Source: an uncultured Odoribacter sp.
GTDB lineage: Bacteria > Bacteroidota > Bacteroidia > Bacteroidales > Marinifilaceae
Length of the DNA: 16,145 nucleotides
Reading direction: 5' to 3'
Assembly: GCA_900548135.1 (NCBI GenBank)
Contig: URJC01000022.1
Span: 1 to 16,145 of the forward strand
In this document: in pieces, positions 9,601 to 15,785 of the stretch
Layout: every line of letters starts with the position of its first letter
Numbering within the stretch: the stretch's first letter is position 1
The notes under the pieces: model-generated
The model's input: the letters and a program-made list of their open reading frames with translations, nothing else
The model's database searches: none
Told to the model about the DNA's origin: nothing
Translations under genes and position numbers: made by a program

Positions 9601-10034
9601 AGGCTAAAAGGAGAATGGTTGATTGCTACATTGAAAAAGGCCGTAATAGCCAGCGAAATGATATTCAAAGAGAGGAATACTTTCACAATCCCCCAGGTTT
9701 TGCCAATAATGTAATCTGCATTACTCATCGGGCGGACATAAATTACTTCTGCAGTATCCAGTTTTTTATCTCTTTTCAGGAAACTTCCCGCCAGGAAGAT
9801 TACGATTATCGATTGGGCAATGTTGTAGAAGTAAACACTGCAAAAAGGCATTAAAGAAGTGACAGCAATCTTGGGCCATTGGTCTTCAAATTTGTTAACC
9901 AGAGCAGTCTGGTAACCCAGGATCGTAATGGAAATTCCAAACAAGGCAAGAATAGCAAAAATACGGAATAGCCAGCTTCTTTTCAGCAGCTTCACTTCAT
10001 ATCGTGCTATTGTATTTATATTATGTAGATTCAT
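6693..10034 (-). CDS. ABC-2 permease fused to an inactive M1-peptidase-like region and a golvesin-like C-terminal domain
   Basis: This 1113-residue protein combines three parts. (1) An ABC-2-type permease at about 1-282. I count seven hydrophobic segments, near 24-42, 60-86, 112-136, 145-172, 177-196, 228-248 and 258-281. An odd number puts the rest outside the cytoplasm, as expected for a periplasmic domain. (2) About 300-810 follows the M1 aminopeptidase layout: beta-rich start, VMAETPVQYTSY and MPEIIFIPERGA, which resemble the strands before the active site, then a helical end with FEERYGIDLNPFLKNW. HEXXH and its downstream Glu are absent, so zinc catalysis is very unlikely. (3) An Ig-like stretch (about 811-930) with a Gly/Arg-rich loop at 847-861, then a domain at about 937-1113 with IIVDNEDGNF, GYYEVAIWNP and DYVIADAVKF, resembling golvesin/xanthan-lyase C-terminal domains. 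The ATPase gene is 25 bases upstream. Fusions with an intact M1 domain are known in Bacteroidota; this looks like a degenerate, shortened relative. Domain names come from recalled patterns, not a search. Confidence 0.85.
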   Translation of the reverse strand: MNLHNINTIARYEVKLLKRSWLFRIFAILALFGISITILGYQTALVNKFEDQWPKIAVTSLMPFCSVYFYNIAQSIIVIFLAGSFLKRDKKLDTAEVIYVRPMSNADYIIGKTWGIVKVFLSLNIISLAITAFFNVAINHSPFSLFPYLFYLLTISFPSLLFVLGLSFTVMCLLKNQAVTFIVMLGIIGTIFFYLSDSLYGVFDFFGVNIPSIFSDVTGHADLKLFLLQRLIYLFAGIGLISFTIALVKRLPHKPWKIIIVHTLGGCLVLAAFTAGTLYVLHYHHQLNLRNNYIETFSKYASENHVNISVHDLTIIPQGKKMDGKSVLKIVNNHPAPLDKIILYLNPSLQVSGIIESNGNSLSFTRENQVILIHKTLGSNEELALTLNYNGGINETICYTDVLEKDYLDTKIPEKFYRFGKRYAWLEDKFTLLTPECLWYPVSVAPVNPSAPYNLKKNFTDYTLTVANTGDKTVLSQGNSRKEGDKTIFTNNHALPGISLTIADYDKKSLQVDSVTYEILYFKGHDYFSQYFTKLNDTLPAVIQEIKNDIEIAKGRDYPFTKFVMAETPVQYTSYIRNWKGYTENVMPEIIFIPERGATLTTDFAAEKYRSQQWRRHDQGAPDETEMTIMNFRRFITSTFTDENIQYGWNSSKYVNPFNIAPLFFAYTSFMFSDEYPVLDVVINTIQNTTNSRGRFRMWGGIINDQQRANLYLEDHSFQTALSDKDLKPEIFYELLKLKSNAFKNYVYTQIPPEYFTEFLKEFFEKYKFKDIPFETFKNEFEERYGIDLNPFLKNWYTEDHSPTVFIKDVDANQVVIDEVTKYQIKFKVNNPSDVDAIITAEVQQGGDFRGGGRRGGGNSGSSENTSETYIIPNHQAREIKLIVDERPAGVNINTNISHNLPTAHMFSFSKIDNTISDTIAGTFPIDPALFKSNPKEIIVDNEDGNFKTLESNTRHKLKDLFQKPDEEKYKNFMPWRMPSKWTAIAADYCYGETINSAVYKKKGSGNNSVEWEAELPKDGYYEVAIWNPKMSGMMAFRDRRRGREKIERNQTYLIQYEQEKESVTLDLEQEDAGWISLGNYYIPKGTAKIVLTDKVSGDYVIADAVKFTLADE

Positions 10035-10059
10035 GACGATAAAACTATTGTGCTACGGA

Positions 10060-10986
10060 TTAATTAAACAGTTCTCCTCCGATTTTTTCACTGTACATGT
10101 CCATTTTGTCTTTTAACAGGTAGTCCATAAAATAAACGTAGGCATGTTCGATGTTAGGAACAATGGGTTTTCCGGAAAAACCTTCCAGCTCTTCTGTTAC
10201 GATCTGGATCTCCCAACCTCCTTCCGAAGGAATAGTTGAAATAATCGGATATTTTTCTTTGACTTGTTGTAATTCGGGATCTGTTACAAATATTTCCCAT
10301 ACTTTTCCGGTTGCAAGTTCAATCATATCATCCGGGGAACCTTCGAATTTGAGTTCTCCTTTATTTAATAAAGCCAGTTTTTTACATGTACTGGAAATAT
10401 CTCCCACAATATGAGTTGAAAGAATGATAATCACATCTTTATTGCTTACTTCTGAAAGAATATTCCGGAAACGGATACGTTCCTCAGGATCGAGACCGGT
10501 GGTTGGTTCGTCAACGATGATGACTTTGGGATCCCCGATGATGGCTTGTGCAATTCCCAAACGGCGTTTCATACCTCCTGAAAGGCGGTTTGCCCAACGG
10601 TCACGCACCTCATAAAGTCCTACTTTTCGTAACATTTCATCCACGATTTCAGATCTTTTACGGCTTCCTTTGATTCCGGCCAGTCCGGCCCCATAGTCCA
10701 GAAATTCCCAGGTTTTTAATTTTTCAAAAAAACGGAAATCCTGTGGTAAATAACCTAGTACAGAACGAATTGCTTTCCGGTCACGTAAAATATCATAATC
10801 ATCAAAAAAAATCGTACCTGAAGACGGATTTTGTAAGAGTGTCATAATCCTCATGAGTGATGTTTTTCCGGCTCCATTGGGGCCTAACAAACCAAACATG
10901 CCTGGCTCGATGTTGAGGTTCAGGCTGTTTAACGCTTTGTGCCCGTCCGGATAAATTTTTGTAAGATCTTTGATCCTGATGTTCAT
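10060..10986 (-). CDS. ABC transporter ATP-binding protein
   Basis: Cytoplasmic ATPase of 308 residues that powers the permease encoded 25 bases downstream. All nucleotide-binding motifs are present: Walker A GPNGAGKT (35-42), Q-loop PQD (Q82), signature LSGGMKRR (135-142), Walker B VIIVDEP with catalytic Glu160, and H-loop STH (His192). It is of the single-domain type that pairs with ABC-2 permeases (CcmA/NatA-like), and two copies would be needed. After the ATPase core there is a tail of about 80 residues (from about 225, TGKVWEIFVTDPELQQV) of the type found in ABC-2 exporters. It is the first gene of the six-gene minus-strand run. In the 270 bases upstream I see no exact TAnnTTTG box and no regulator gene. 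Confidence 0.95.
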   Translation of the reverse strand: MNIRIKDLTKIYPDGHKALNSLNLNIEPGMFGLLGPNGAGKTSLMRIMTLLQNPSSGTIFFDDYDILRDRKAIRSVLGYLPQDFRFFEKLKTWEFLDYGAGLAGIKGSRKRSEIVDEMLRKVGLYEVRDRWANRLSGGMKRRLGIAQAIIGDPKVIIVDEPTTGLDPEERIRFRNILSEVSNKDVIIILSTHIVGDISSTCKKLALLNKGELKFEGSPDDMIELATGKVWEIFVTDPELQQVKEKYPIISTIPSEGGWEIQIVTEELEGFSGKPIVPNIEHAYVYFMDYLLKDKMDMYSEKIGGELFN

Positions 10987-11102
10987 GATATCTTGTTGTT
11001 ACTGCAAATTTTGATTACAAAAACACATCGTATAAGTGTGATAAAAATAATAAAAGATGTTAACCCATGCCAACGTTATTTGCTTTTTATAAAATATTTA
11101 CG

Positions 11103-11118
11103 ATTTGGTATTCCAAAT
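11103..11118. repeat. Perfect 6-bp inverted repeat upstream of the ABC/RND operon
   Basis: ATTTGG-TATT-CCAAAT is a perfect palindrome with six-base arms and a four-base centre. It lies about 117 bases before the ABC ATPase start, in the 270-base spacer (10987-11256) after recO. It could be an operator for a regulator encoded elsewhere, or a weak hairpin ending the recO transcript, although no clear U-run follows on the minus strand. The rest of this spacer is AT-rich with no convincing ORF or exact -7 box. A 16-base AT-rich palindrome may also arise by chance. Confidence 0.35.
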
Positions 11119-11256
11119 TTCATTGGTAGTATACTTTTTTTAACAACACTCCGTCCATTAAGACAATATTTTTGCCTGCAAGTTTATTGGGATTGTAATT
11201 TAAAATGAAAAATTATAGACGAAGCACAGGATTATTTCGACGTATCCTTACCTGCT

Positions 11257-11970
11257 TTACTGGAAAATTTCCCGGATAACTTGTATGCTTTTGATATTGA
11301 AGTTTAGGTTGAGATGGATGCTGTAGAATGACAGAATGATATCCAGTAAGATATTCCGGGAAGATTGATTTAAAGGAATTTTATTTATTTCGTTCACCTC
11401 ACAGGTACATAAAAGGTAAATTACTTTTGCCGTATTGGGACCAGAAATATAAGCGGAGGTATTATCAGCAGGACTGAAATTACCGTCATTGATATTGAAA
11501 ACATAACCTTCTTGCCAACTGGAAGTATTTATTTGGAAGCCGAGCAATCTGGTTAAACGGTAAAGGAAGAAAAGATTGAAATTGCCAATCCCCGTAGCAA
11601 GTGTATTCAGGTATTCGATAGAGTGGGTTATATATTCAAATAAATTTTCGTTTTTGCCTTCGTTTTTTAGTAGCAGCTCCAGAATTTCTCCCCATAACAA
11701 GATGATATTCATTTTAAATATATCGAAATATAAATTCGAAAGATTGGCAATAGGAAAGGTGGATTTCAGTTTGTGTAAATTGGATTTTTCATTTTCAAAA
11801 TATTCGATTTCTACTACTTGCATCAGATGCAATGGCTGGCTTTTCTTCTTAAAAAGTAAGGATGAAGATATCATAGACAGATATCCCTTTTCCAGCGTAT
11901 AGACATGGATGATTTTTTGTGTATCAGAATAATTGATCGATTTTAATATGATTGCTTTACAAAGTTCCAT
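11257..11970 (-). CDS. recO: DNA repair protein RecO
   Basis: RecO works with RecR (and RecF) to load RecA on SSB-coated single-stranded DNA and anneals strands in RecFOR gap repair; it is cytoplasmic. At 237 residues the length is normal. The N-terminal OB-fold shows the family pattern: AIILKSINYSDTQKIIHVYTLEKG (about 7-30), then the FKKKSQPLHLMQVVEIEYFENEK strands. A helical domain follows, with FFLYRLTRLLGFQINTSSW (about 154-172), the usual 'L..LG..P' region. The zinc-binding Cys cluster of some RecO proteins is not seen: the only nearby cysteines are in LLCTCEV. It starts 29 bases after the rdgB stop, on the same strand, so it is probably co-transcribed with rdgB. Confidence 0.88.
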   Translation of the reverse strand: MELCKAIILKSINYSDTQKIIHVYTLEKGYLSMISSSLLFKKKSQPLHLMQVVEIEYFENEKSNLHKLKSTFPIANLSNLYFDIFKMNIILLWGEILELLLKNEGKNENLFEYITHSIEYLNTLATGIGNFNLFFLYRLTRLLGFQINTSSWQEGYVFNINDGNFSPADNTSAYISGPNTAKVIYLLCTCEVNEINKIPLNQSSRNILLDIILSFYSIHLNLNFNIKSIQVIREIFQ

Positions 11971-11999
11971 CCTTAATTTATATCCGGATTAGCAACAAC

Positions 12000-12581
12000 T
12001 TATAGATTCTGGTTCTTTAGAAACTCACAGAGTTGCTGTGTGGCTTTTCCTCTGTGGCTGATTTTGTTTTTTTCATCAATAGGCATTTCGGCAAAGCTAA
12101 CGGGGAAACCGTTGGGTTGGAATATGGGATCATACCCGAACCCCCCTTCTCCTTGTGGTTCTACTAATATATGTCCGTCGACACGTCCTTCAAAAAAATA
12201 TTCTTTACCGTTGAAAATTAAAGCAATTACGGTACGGAAACATGCTTTCCGGTTTGTAATTCCTTGCATTTCTGCCAATATTTTTTGCATATTGTCCCGG
12301 GAATTTTTTGCCGGGCCTGCATAACGTGCGGAATATACCCCTGGACGGTTATCCAAAGCTTCTATTTCCAGGCCGGTGTCGTCGGCGAAACAATCGTAGC
12401 CAAAATGTTCTTTGATATACTGAGCTTTCTGTAAAGCATTACCTTCAAGGGTATCGTGGTCTTCAGGGATATCTTCGTGGCAGTCAATTTCAGATAGGGA
12501 AATAATTTCATGCTGACCTTCCAGAAGACGGCTGATCTCTTCTAATTTATGCCGGTTATTTGTTGCAAATACTAATTTCAT
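12000..12581 (-). CDS. rdgB: Non-canonical purine NTP pyrophosphatase (RdgB/HAM1, dITP/XTP)
   Basis: It hydrolyses dITP, ITP and XTP to the monophosphate and pyrophosphate, keeping deaminated purines out of DNA and RNA. At 193 residues it is full length. Motifs of the family: [11 protein letters not shown] at the N-terminus (T/SxNxxK, 5-15), TLEGNA with the metal-binding Glu46, [12 protein letters not shown] (65-76, general-base Asp68), [10 protein letters not shown] (80-89), [10 protein letters not shown] (145-154) and SHRGKA (175-180). All key residues are present. It is the first gene of the minus-strand rdgB-recO pair. The leader contains a -7-type box about 100 bases upstream. Confidence 0.96.
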   Translation of the reverse strand: MKLVFATNNRHKLEEISRLLEGQHEIISLSEIDCHEDIPEDHDTLEGNALQKAQYIKEHFGYDCFADDTGLEIEALDNRPGVYSARYAGPAKNSRDNMQKILAEMQGITNRKACFRTVIALIFNGKEYFFEGRVDGHILVEPQGEGGFGYDPIFQPNGFPVSFAEMPIDEKNKISHRGKATQQLCEFLKNQNL

Positions 12582-12677
12582 AGTAGATTTATTTAATGTC
12601 GCTTTAAGGTAAATTCCCTATTTATATATTTATTTGTTCAGTTATTCCATCCTGAAAGTTATAAAATTTGAACGTTA

Positions 12678-12685
12678 CAAATATA
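12678..12685 (-). promoter_or_regulatory. Candidate Bacteroidetes -7 box for rdgB-recO
   Basis: On the minus strand this reads TATATTTG, a full match to the TAnnTTTG -7 consensus. It lies about 97 bases before the rdgB ATG, so it would give a leader of about 90 nt. No good TTTG -33 element is seen at the usual distance, so the call rests on one box in an AT-rich spacer. The 257-base divergent spacer (12582-12838) holds nothing else I can name apart from the rsgA box. Confidence 0.45.
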
Positions 12686-12813
12686 AAGGAATTTTTGATT
12701 TGTCTGGCTGATTGTATGGAGATACCCGTTAGGGTATTGAATGAGCTGTTGTATAGTTGAGATGTAAATTACCGCTTATTGTATTTGAATAACTGAATTG
12801 TGTTTTTTTAGTT

Positions 12814-12821
12814 TATATTTG
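12814..12821 (+). promoter_or_regulatory. Candidate -7 box for rsgA
   Basis: TATATTTG matches TAnnTTTG exactly and ends 17 bases before the rsgA ATG. The octamer is identical to the candidate rdgB box on the opposite strand. Transcription would start near 12826-12829, leaving a leader of only about 10-13 nt. A TTTG at 12784-12787 is somewhat too far upstream (26-base spacer) to be a standard -33 element. Confidence 0.55.
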
Positions 12822-12838
12822 CGTAATAAAAAAGAGCT

Positions 12839-13756
12839 ATGGAAAAAGGGGTTGTTGTTAAGTCTACCGGGAGTTGGTACATGGTCCGATTGGAGAACGG
12901 TATTTTGGTAGAATGCCGGATCCGGGGAAAATTCCGTATTGAAGGGATACGGACAACAAATCCGGTTGCTGTCGGGGATGTTGTTGGGGTAGAAGAAAAT
13001 AATGATGGTTGGGTGATTACGGTTATTGAACCCCGGAAAAATTATATTATTCGTAAAGCAACCAATCTTTCCAAAGAATCTCATATTATCGCTTCTAACG
13101 TAAATCAGGCTCTTTTGGTTGTGACAGTAAATCATCCGGTTACTTCAACCGTATTTATTGATCGTTTCTTGGCCGGATCTGAGGCATATAATATTCCTGC
13201 AATCCTGGTTTTCAATAAGATTGATTTATATGCGGAGGAAGATCAGGTTATGTTGGGGGAGCTCATGGCAATTTATAGGAAAATAGGTTATTCTTGTTTT
13301 GGGGTTTCTGCTTTGACGGGTGAAAATATAGATAAAATCCGGATGTTGTTAAAAGATAAAGTCACTGTATTATCCGGTTTGTCCGGTGTGGGAAAGTCTT
13401 CTTTGATAAACTGCATAGAGCCGGTGTTAGAGCTGAAGACGGCGATGATTTCTGATGCCCATGATTCCGGCAAGCATACTACGACTTTTGCGGAAATGTT
13501 TCCTTTGAGTGAAGGCGGATCTATAATAGATACTCCTGGCATTCGTAGTTTTGGGACAGTAGATATGAAAAAGGAGGAAATTTCTCATTTTTTCCCCGAA
13601 ATTTTTGTAAAATCTTCTGATTGTCGCTTTTATAATTGTACGCATACCCATGAACCTGGGTGTGCTGTGCTTGAAGCTATTGAAAAGGATGAAATAAGCG
13701 AAAGCCGTTATAGCAGCTATCTGAGTATGTTGGAAGAAAGTGGTAAGTATAGATAA
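12839..13756 (+). CDS. rsgA: Ribosome small subunit-dependent GTPase RsgA
   Basis: Circularly permuted GTPase that checks late maturation of the 30S subunit and releases assembly factors on GTP hydrolysis. Its 305 residues fit the family. Order of parts: OB-fold (about 1-65, with VAVGDVVGVEE), then G-motifs in permuted order: G4 NKID (126-129), G5 SALTG (157-161), G1 GLSGVGKSS (180-188), G2 HTTT (213-216), G3 DTPG (231-234). The C-terminal zinc knuckle follows, with ligands Cys262, Cys267, His269 and Cys275 in CRFYNCTHTHEPGC. The ATG at 12839 sits just after the -7 box and gives a complete OB-fold, so the start is secure. It is divergent from rdgB and followed by a likely terminator, so it is probably a single-gene transcript. 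Confidence 0.97.
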   Translation: MEKGVVVKSTGSWYMVRLENGILVECRIRGKFRIEGIRTTNPVAVGDVVGVEENNDGWVITVIEPRKNYIIRKATNLSKESHIIASNVNQALLVVTVNHPVTSTVFIDRFLAGSEAYNIPAILVFNKIDLYAEEDQVMLGELMAIYRKIGYSCFGVSALTGENIDKIRMLLKDKVTVLSGLSGVGKSSLINCIEPVLELKTAMISDAHDSGKHTTTFAEMFPLSEGGSIIDTPGIRSFGTVDMKKEEISHFFPEIFVKSSDCRFYNCTHTHEPGCAVLEAIEKDEISESRYSSYLSMLEESGKYR

Positions 13757-13773
13757 AATCAAGATTAAAAATG

Positions 13774-13797
13774 AAAGGCCGGATTTTTTTGGTCTTT
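13774..13797 (+). terminator. Likely intrinsic terminator after rsgA
   Basis: AAAGGCC (13774-13780) pairs with GGTCTTT (13791-13797) as a seven-pair stem with one G-U pair and a ten-base T-rich loop. It begins 17 bases after the rsgA stop and runs into a T-rich tract (TTTTTAG repeats). The stem is short and A-U rich, so it may be weak. It directly adjoins the next promoter. Confidence 0.45.
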
Positions 13798-13818
13798 AGT
13801 TTTTAGTTTTTAGTTTTT
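13795..13818 (+). repeat. Short tandem repeat, 7-base period (TTTTTAG)
   Basis: About three and a half copies of TTTTTAG lie between the rsgA hairpin and the -7 box of the DUF177 gene. They could act as the U-tract of the rsgA terminator, and they occupy the place where a -33 element would be sought. A slippage-prone tract here could vary in length between strains and alter promoter spacing; that is inference. Confidence 0.6.
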
Positions 13819-13822
13819 GTAT

Positions 13823-13830
13823 TATCTTTG
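13823..13830 (+). promoter_or_regulatory. Candidate -7 box for DUF177-rpmF-(fabH)
   Basis: TATCTTTG is an exact TAnnTTTG match. It overlaps the TTG at 13828-13830, the most upstream in-frame start of the DUF177 frame. If the box is real, transcription starts near 13835-13838, so translation must begin at GTG 13852 or later. A TTTA inside the T-rich repeat at about 13802 is only a weak -33 candidate. Confidence 0.55.
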
Positions 13831-13851
13831 CGCCGTTTTACTTTAAAGATA

Positions 13852-14364
13852 GTGGACAGATTGAGAGAATATAAAATCGCATTCAGGGGATTAGGAGAGG
13901 GAAAGCACTCTTTTGAGTTTGTTTTGGATGAGGCGTTTTTCGATTGCTTTAAAGCAACACAAGGAACGCAAGGGACAGTTGATGCGGTGATTGAGATTGT
14001 GAAGAGTTCATTGTTGATGGAGGTACGAATCAGGGTAAACGGCACAGTAAAGGCTGTGTGTGATCGTTGCCTGGGTGAGGTAGACTTACCAATAGAAGGT
14101 GAAATGAATCTTTATGTCAAGCAAAGCGAGCGGGAGGAAGGAAACGAAGATGATTATATTATTGTTTCACCGGAAGATGATTTTTTAGATATGAGTTCAT
14201 ACCTTTATGAGACTTATATGTTAAATTACCCGATGCGGGTGGTTCATTCGGATGGAGATTGCGACAAGGACATGCAAAGTATTCTGGATGAATATGTAAA
14301 AGAAGAAGATGAGAAGCCGACAGACCCGAGATGGGACGAGCTTAGAAAATTAATTAATAACTAA
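13852..14364 (+). CDS. DUF177/YceD family protein (23S rRNA accumulation factor family)
   Basis: This is 170 residues from GTG 13852. The family is known for sitting before rpmF and, in E. coli and plants, for affecting 23S rRNA levels; its molecular action is not settled. Seen here: a beta-rich N-terminal half (YKIAFRGLGEGKHSFEF), the family hallmark VKAVCDRCLGEVDLPIEG with a CxxC pair, an acidic segment (EREEGNEDDY), DFLDMSSYLYETYMLNYPMRVVH, the 'D....i.E.l.L.lP..p.H' pattern, and the C-terminal DPRWDELRKL motif that ends most members. The second CxxC-like element is incomplete (only GDC), so zinc binding is doubtful. Start choice: TTG 13828 lies in the -7 box. GTG 13852 gives a start, (M)DRLREYKIAF, close to the conserved region; TTG 13861 is a second option. 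rpmF begins 15 bases after the stop. Confidence 0.88.
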   Translation: MDRLREYKIAFRGLGEGKHSFEFVLDEAFFDCFKATQGTQGTVDAVIEIVKSSLLMEVRIRVNGTVKAVCDRCLGEVDLPIEGEMNLYVKQSEREEGNEDDYIIVSPEDDFLDMSSYLYETYMLNYPMRVVHSDGDCDKDMQSILDEYVKEEDEKPTDPRWDELRKLINN

Positions 14365-14379
14365 ATAAATAACAAAGAA

Positions 14380-14565
14380 ATGGCACATCCGAAACATCGA
14401 ACCTCAAAACAGAGAAGAAATAAGAGAAGAACGCATGATGCGATTACGGTAACCGCTATTGCGAAGTGCTCTAATTGTGGTGCTGCTGTACAGTATCATA
14501 CAGTATGTCCTGAATGTGGATATTACAGGGGAAAGTTGGCTATTGAGAAAGCAGTAGTAGCATAA
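14380..14565 (+). CDS. rpmF: 50S ribosomal protein L32
   Basis: At 61 residues this is full length. The basic N-terminus MAHPKHRTSKQRRNKRRTH is characteristic of L32. Four cysteines form a zinc ribbon: Cys30 and Cys33 (CSNC), Cys43 and Cys46 (CPEC). It is therefore the Cys-containing (zinc) form; no Cys-less paralogue is in the window. It sits 15 bases after the DUF177 gene and is almost certainly co-transcribed with it. L32 lies on the large subunit near the exit region. Confidence 0.98.
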   Translation: MAHPKHRTSKQRRNKRRTHDAITVTAIAKCSNCGAAVQYHTVCPECGYYRGKLAIEKAVVA

Positions 14566-14604
14566 TCTTGACACTTCAAGGATTGTTTTAAATTATACAC
14601 GGCC

Positions 14605-14626
14605 AGCCTCCTGTTTCCAGGGGGCT
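14605..14626 (+). terminator. Hairpin between rpmF and fabH (terminator or attenuator)
   Basis: AGCCTCCTG and CAGGGGGCT form a nine-pair stem with one G-U pair and a TTTC loop, 39 bases after the rpmF stop. The following bases (ATGGTTGTTTATG) are U-rich but interrupted, so it is a weaker terminator than the one after fabH. It could cut transcription so that L32 is made in excess over FabH. A TA-CCC-TTTG sequence at 14664-14672 is one base too long for a -7 box and may or may not give fabH its own start. Confidence 0.5.
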
Positions 14627-14711
14627 ATGGTTGTTTATGTAATTCCAGAATTTTATTAGTTTATACCCTTTGACTATTGAGGGATAACATCTGATTATAA
14701 TTTTTTTTACT

Positions 14712-15719
14712 ATGCAGATGAATAGGCCAAGAGCTATAATAACCGGAGTTGGGGCATATTATCCCGATTATATCCTCAATAATGAGGAATTGAGCCGGAT
14801 GGTAGATACTTCTGATGAGTGGATTATGACCCGTGTAGGGATCAGGGAAAGACGGATATTGAAGGATCCTGCCAAAGGTAGCGCGTGGATGGGAGCCCGG
14901 GCCGTTGAGGATCTTTTGAGAAAGACCGGTACTAAGCCTGAAGAAGTAGACTTATTAATTTGTGCTACTGTGACTCCGGACATGCATTTCCCTGCTAATG
15001 CCCAGATCATTGCCGATATGGTTGGAATAAAAAATGCATTTGGTTTTGATTTAAATGCAGGTTGTTCCGGATTTCTTTTTGGTTTGGTTACAGCTACTCA
15101 ATATGTAGAGAGTGGAAGATACAAGAAGGTGGTATTTGTAGGATGTGAGAAAATGTCTGTGATTACGGATTATACAGACCGTAAGACTTGTCCTTTATTC
15201 GGGGATGCTGCTGCTGCTGTATTGCTCGAACCGACAGCAGAGGAACTCGGTGTGATGGATCACATCCTGCGTTCTGATGGTATGGGACGTGACCATTTAT
15301 ATATGAAGGCCGGTGGATCATTGAATCCTCCTTCTATTGAGACAGTTACGAATCGGGAACATTTTATATATCAGGATGGTCAGTTTGTGTTTAAGCATGC
15401 TGTTACCAAAATGGCAGATACTGCTGTAGAAATAATGGAGAAGAACCATTTGGCGGCAGATGATATATCCTGGCTGGTACCTCATCAGGCAAACCTGAGA
15501 ATTATTGCAGCAACAGGTGATCGGATGGGACTTGATCCATCTAAAGTGATGATCAATATTCAAAAATATGGTAATACTACTTCAGCTACTATTCCCTTAT
15601 GTTTGTATGAATGGGAGGATCAGCTTCACAAAGGAGATAATTTAATTCTAGCTGCCTTTGGAGCCGGATTTACCTGGGGCGCAATTTGGTTGAAGTGGGC
15701 TTATGACCCAAAGAAATAA
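14712..15719 (+). CDS. fabH: Beta-ketoacyl-ACP synthase III (FabH)
   Basis: FabH condenses an acyl-CoA primer with malonyl-ACP, the first step of type II fatty-acid synthesis, and so sets straight- versus branched-chain lipids. At 335 residues it is slightly longer than the 317 of the E. coli enzyme. The catalytic triad is complete: Cys118 in [10 protein letters not shown], His258 in LVPHQAN, and Asn288 in [27 protein letters not shown] (32-48) is the CoA-binding N-terminal signature, and the [13 protein letters not shown] end (317-329) is typical. Two ATGs lie close together (14712 and 14718). Either gives a full fold, and the second would remove two residues (MQ). It is in the conserved rpmF-fabH order. 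The stop codon overlaps a strong terminator. Confidence 0.97.
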   Translation: MQMNRPRAIITGVGAYYPDYILNNEELSRMVDTSDEWIMTRVGIRERRILKDPAKGSAWMGARAVEDLLRKTGTKPEEVDLLICATVTPDMHFPANAQIIADMVGIKNAFGFDLNAGCSGFLFGLVTATQYVESGRYKKVVFVGCEKMSVITDYTDRKTCPLFGDAAAAVLLEPTAEELGVMDHILRSDGMGRDHLYMKAGGSLNPPSIETVTNREHFIYQDGQFVFKHAVTKMADTAVEIMEKNHLAADDISWLVPHQANLRIIAATGDRMGLDPSKVMINIQKYGNTTSATIPLCLYEWEDQLHKGDNLILAAFGAGFTWGAIWLKWAYDPKK

Positions 15720-15743
15720 AAAAGCCGCTTATGCGGCTTTTTT
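15718..15743 (+). terminator. Strong intrinsic terminator after fabH
   Basis: AAAAAAGCCGC-TTAT-GCGGCTTTTTT is a perfect inverted repeat. It has a five-pair GC-rich core, a four-base loop, and A- and T-tracts that extend the stem on either side. It begins inside the fabH TAA codon. The T-tract works in the plus direction, and the A-tract would let it act on the minus strand as well. It separates the rpmF/fabH transcript from the bactofilin gene. Confidence 0.93.
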
Positions 15744-15760
15744 ATTTCAATTACTTGTTA

Positions 15761-15768
15761 TATCTTCG
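15761..15768 (+). promoter_or_regulatory. Possible -7 box for the bactofilin gene
   Basis: TATCTTCG matches TAnnTTTG at all but one fixed position. It ends 17 bases before the ATG, the same distance as the rsgA box from its gene. It lies just after the fabH terminator, where a new promoter is needed. No clear -33 element was found. Confidence 0.35.
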
Positions 15769-15785
15769 GTCTGAATTTAGGTTTT

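Noticed and set aside
6693..10034. An active zinc aminopeptidase in the permease fusion.
   Set aside because: I searched the translation for HEXXH and the downstream Glu of M1 enzymes and found neither.
11205..11279. A 24-residue plus-strand peptide (MKNYRRSTGLFRRILTC...) at the recO 3' end.
   Set aside because: It is very short, partly antisense to recO, and lacks a -7 box or other support.
13828..13851. N-terminal extension of the DUF177 gene from TTG 13828.
   Set aside because: It overlaps an exact -7 box and adds residues upstream of the conserved family start, so GTG 13852 is preferred.
14568..14598. TTGACA followed 19 bases later by TTATAC, resembling an E. coli sigma-70 promoter before fabH.
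   Set aside because: The Bacteroidetes primary sigma factor uses TTTG/TAnnTTTG, and the pair is easily met by chance in AT-rich DNA.
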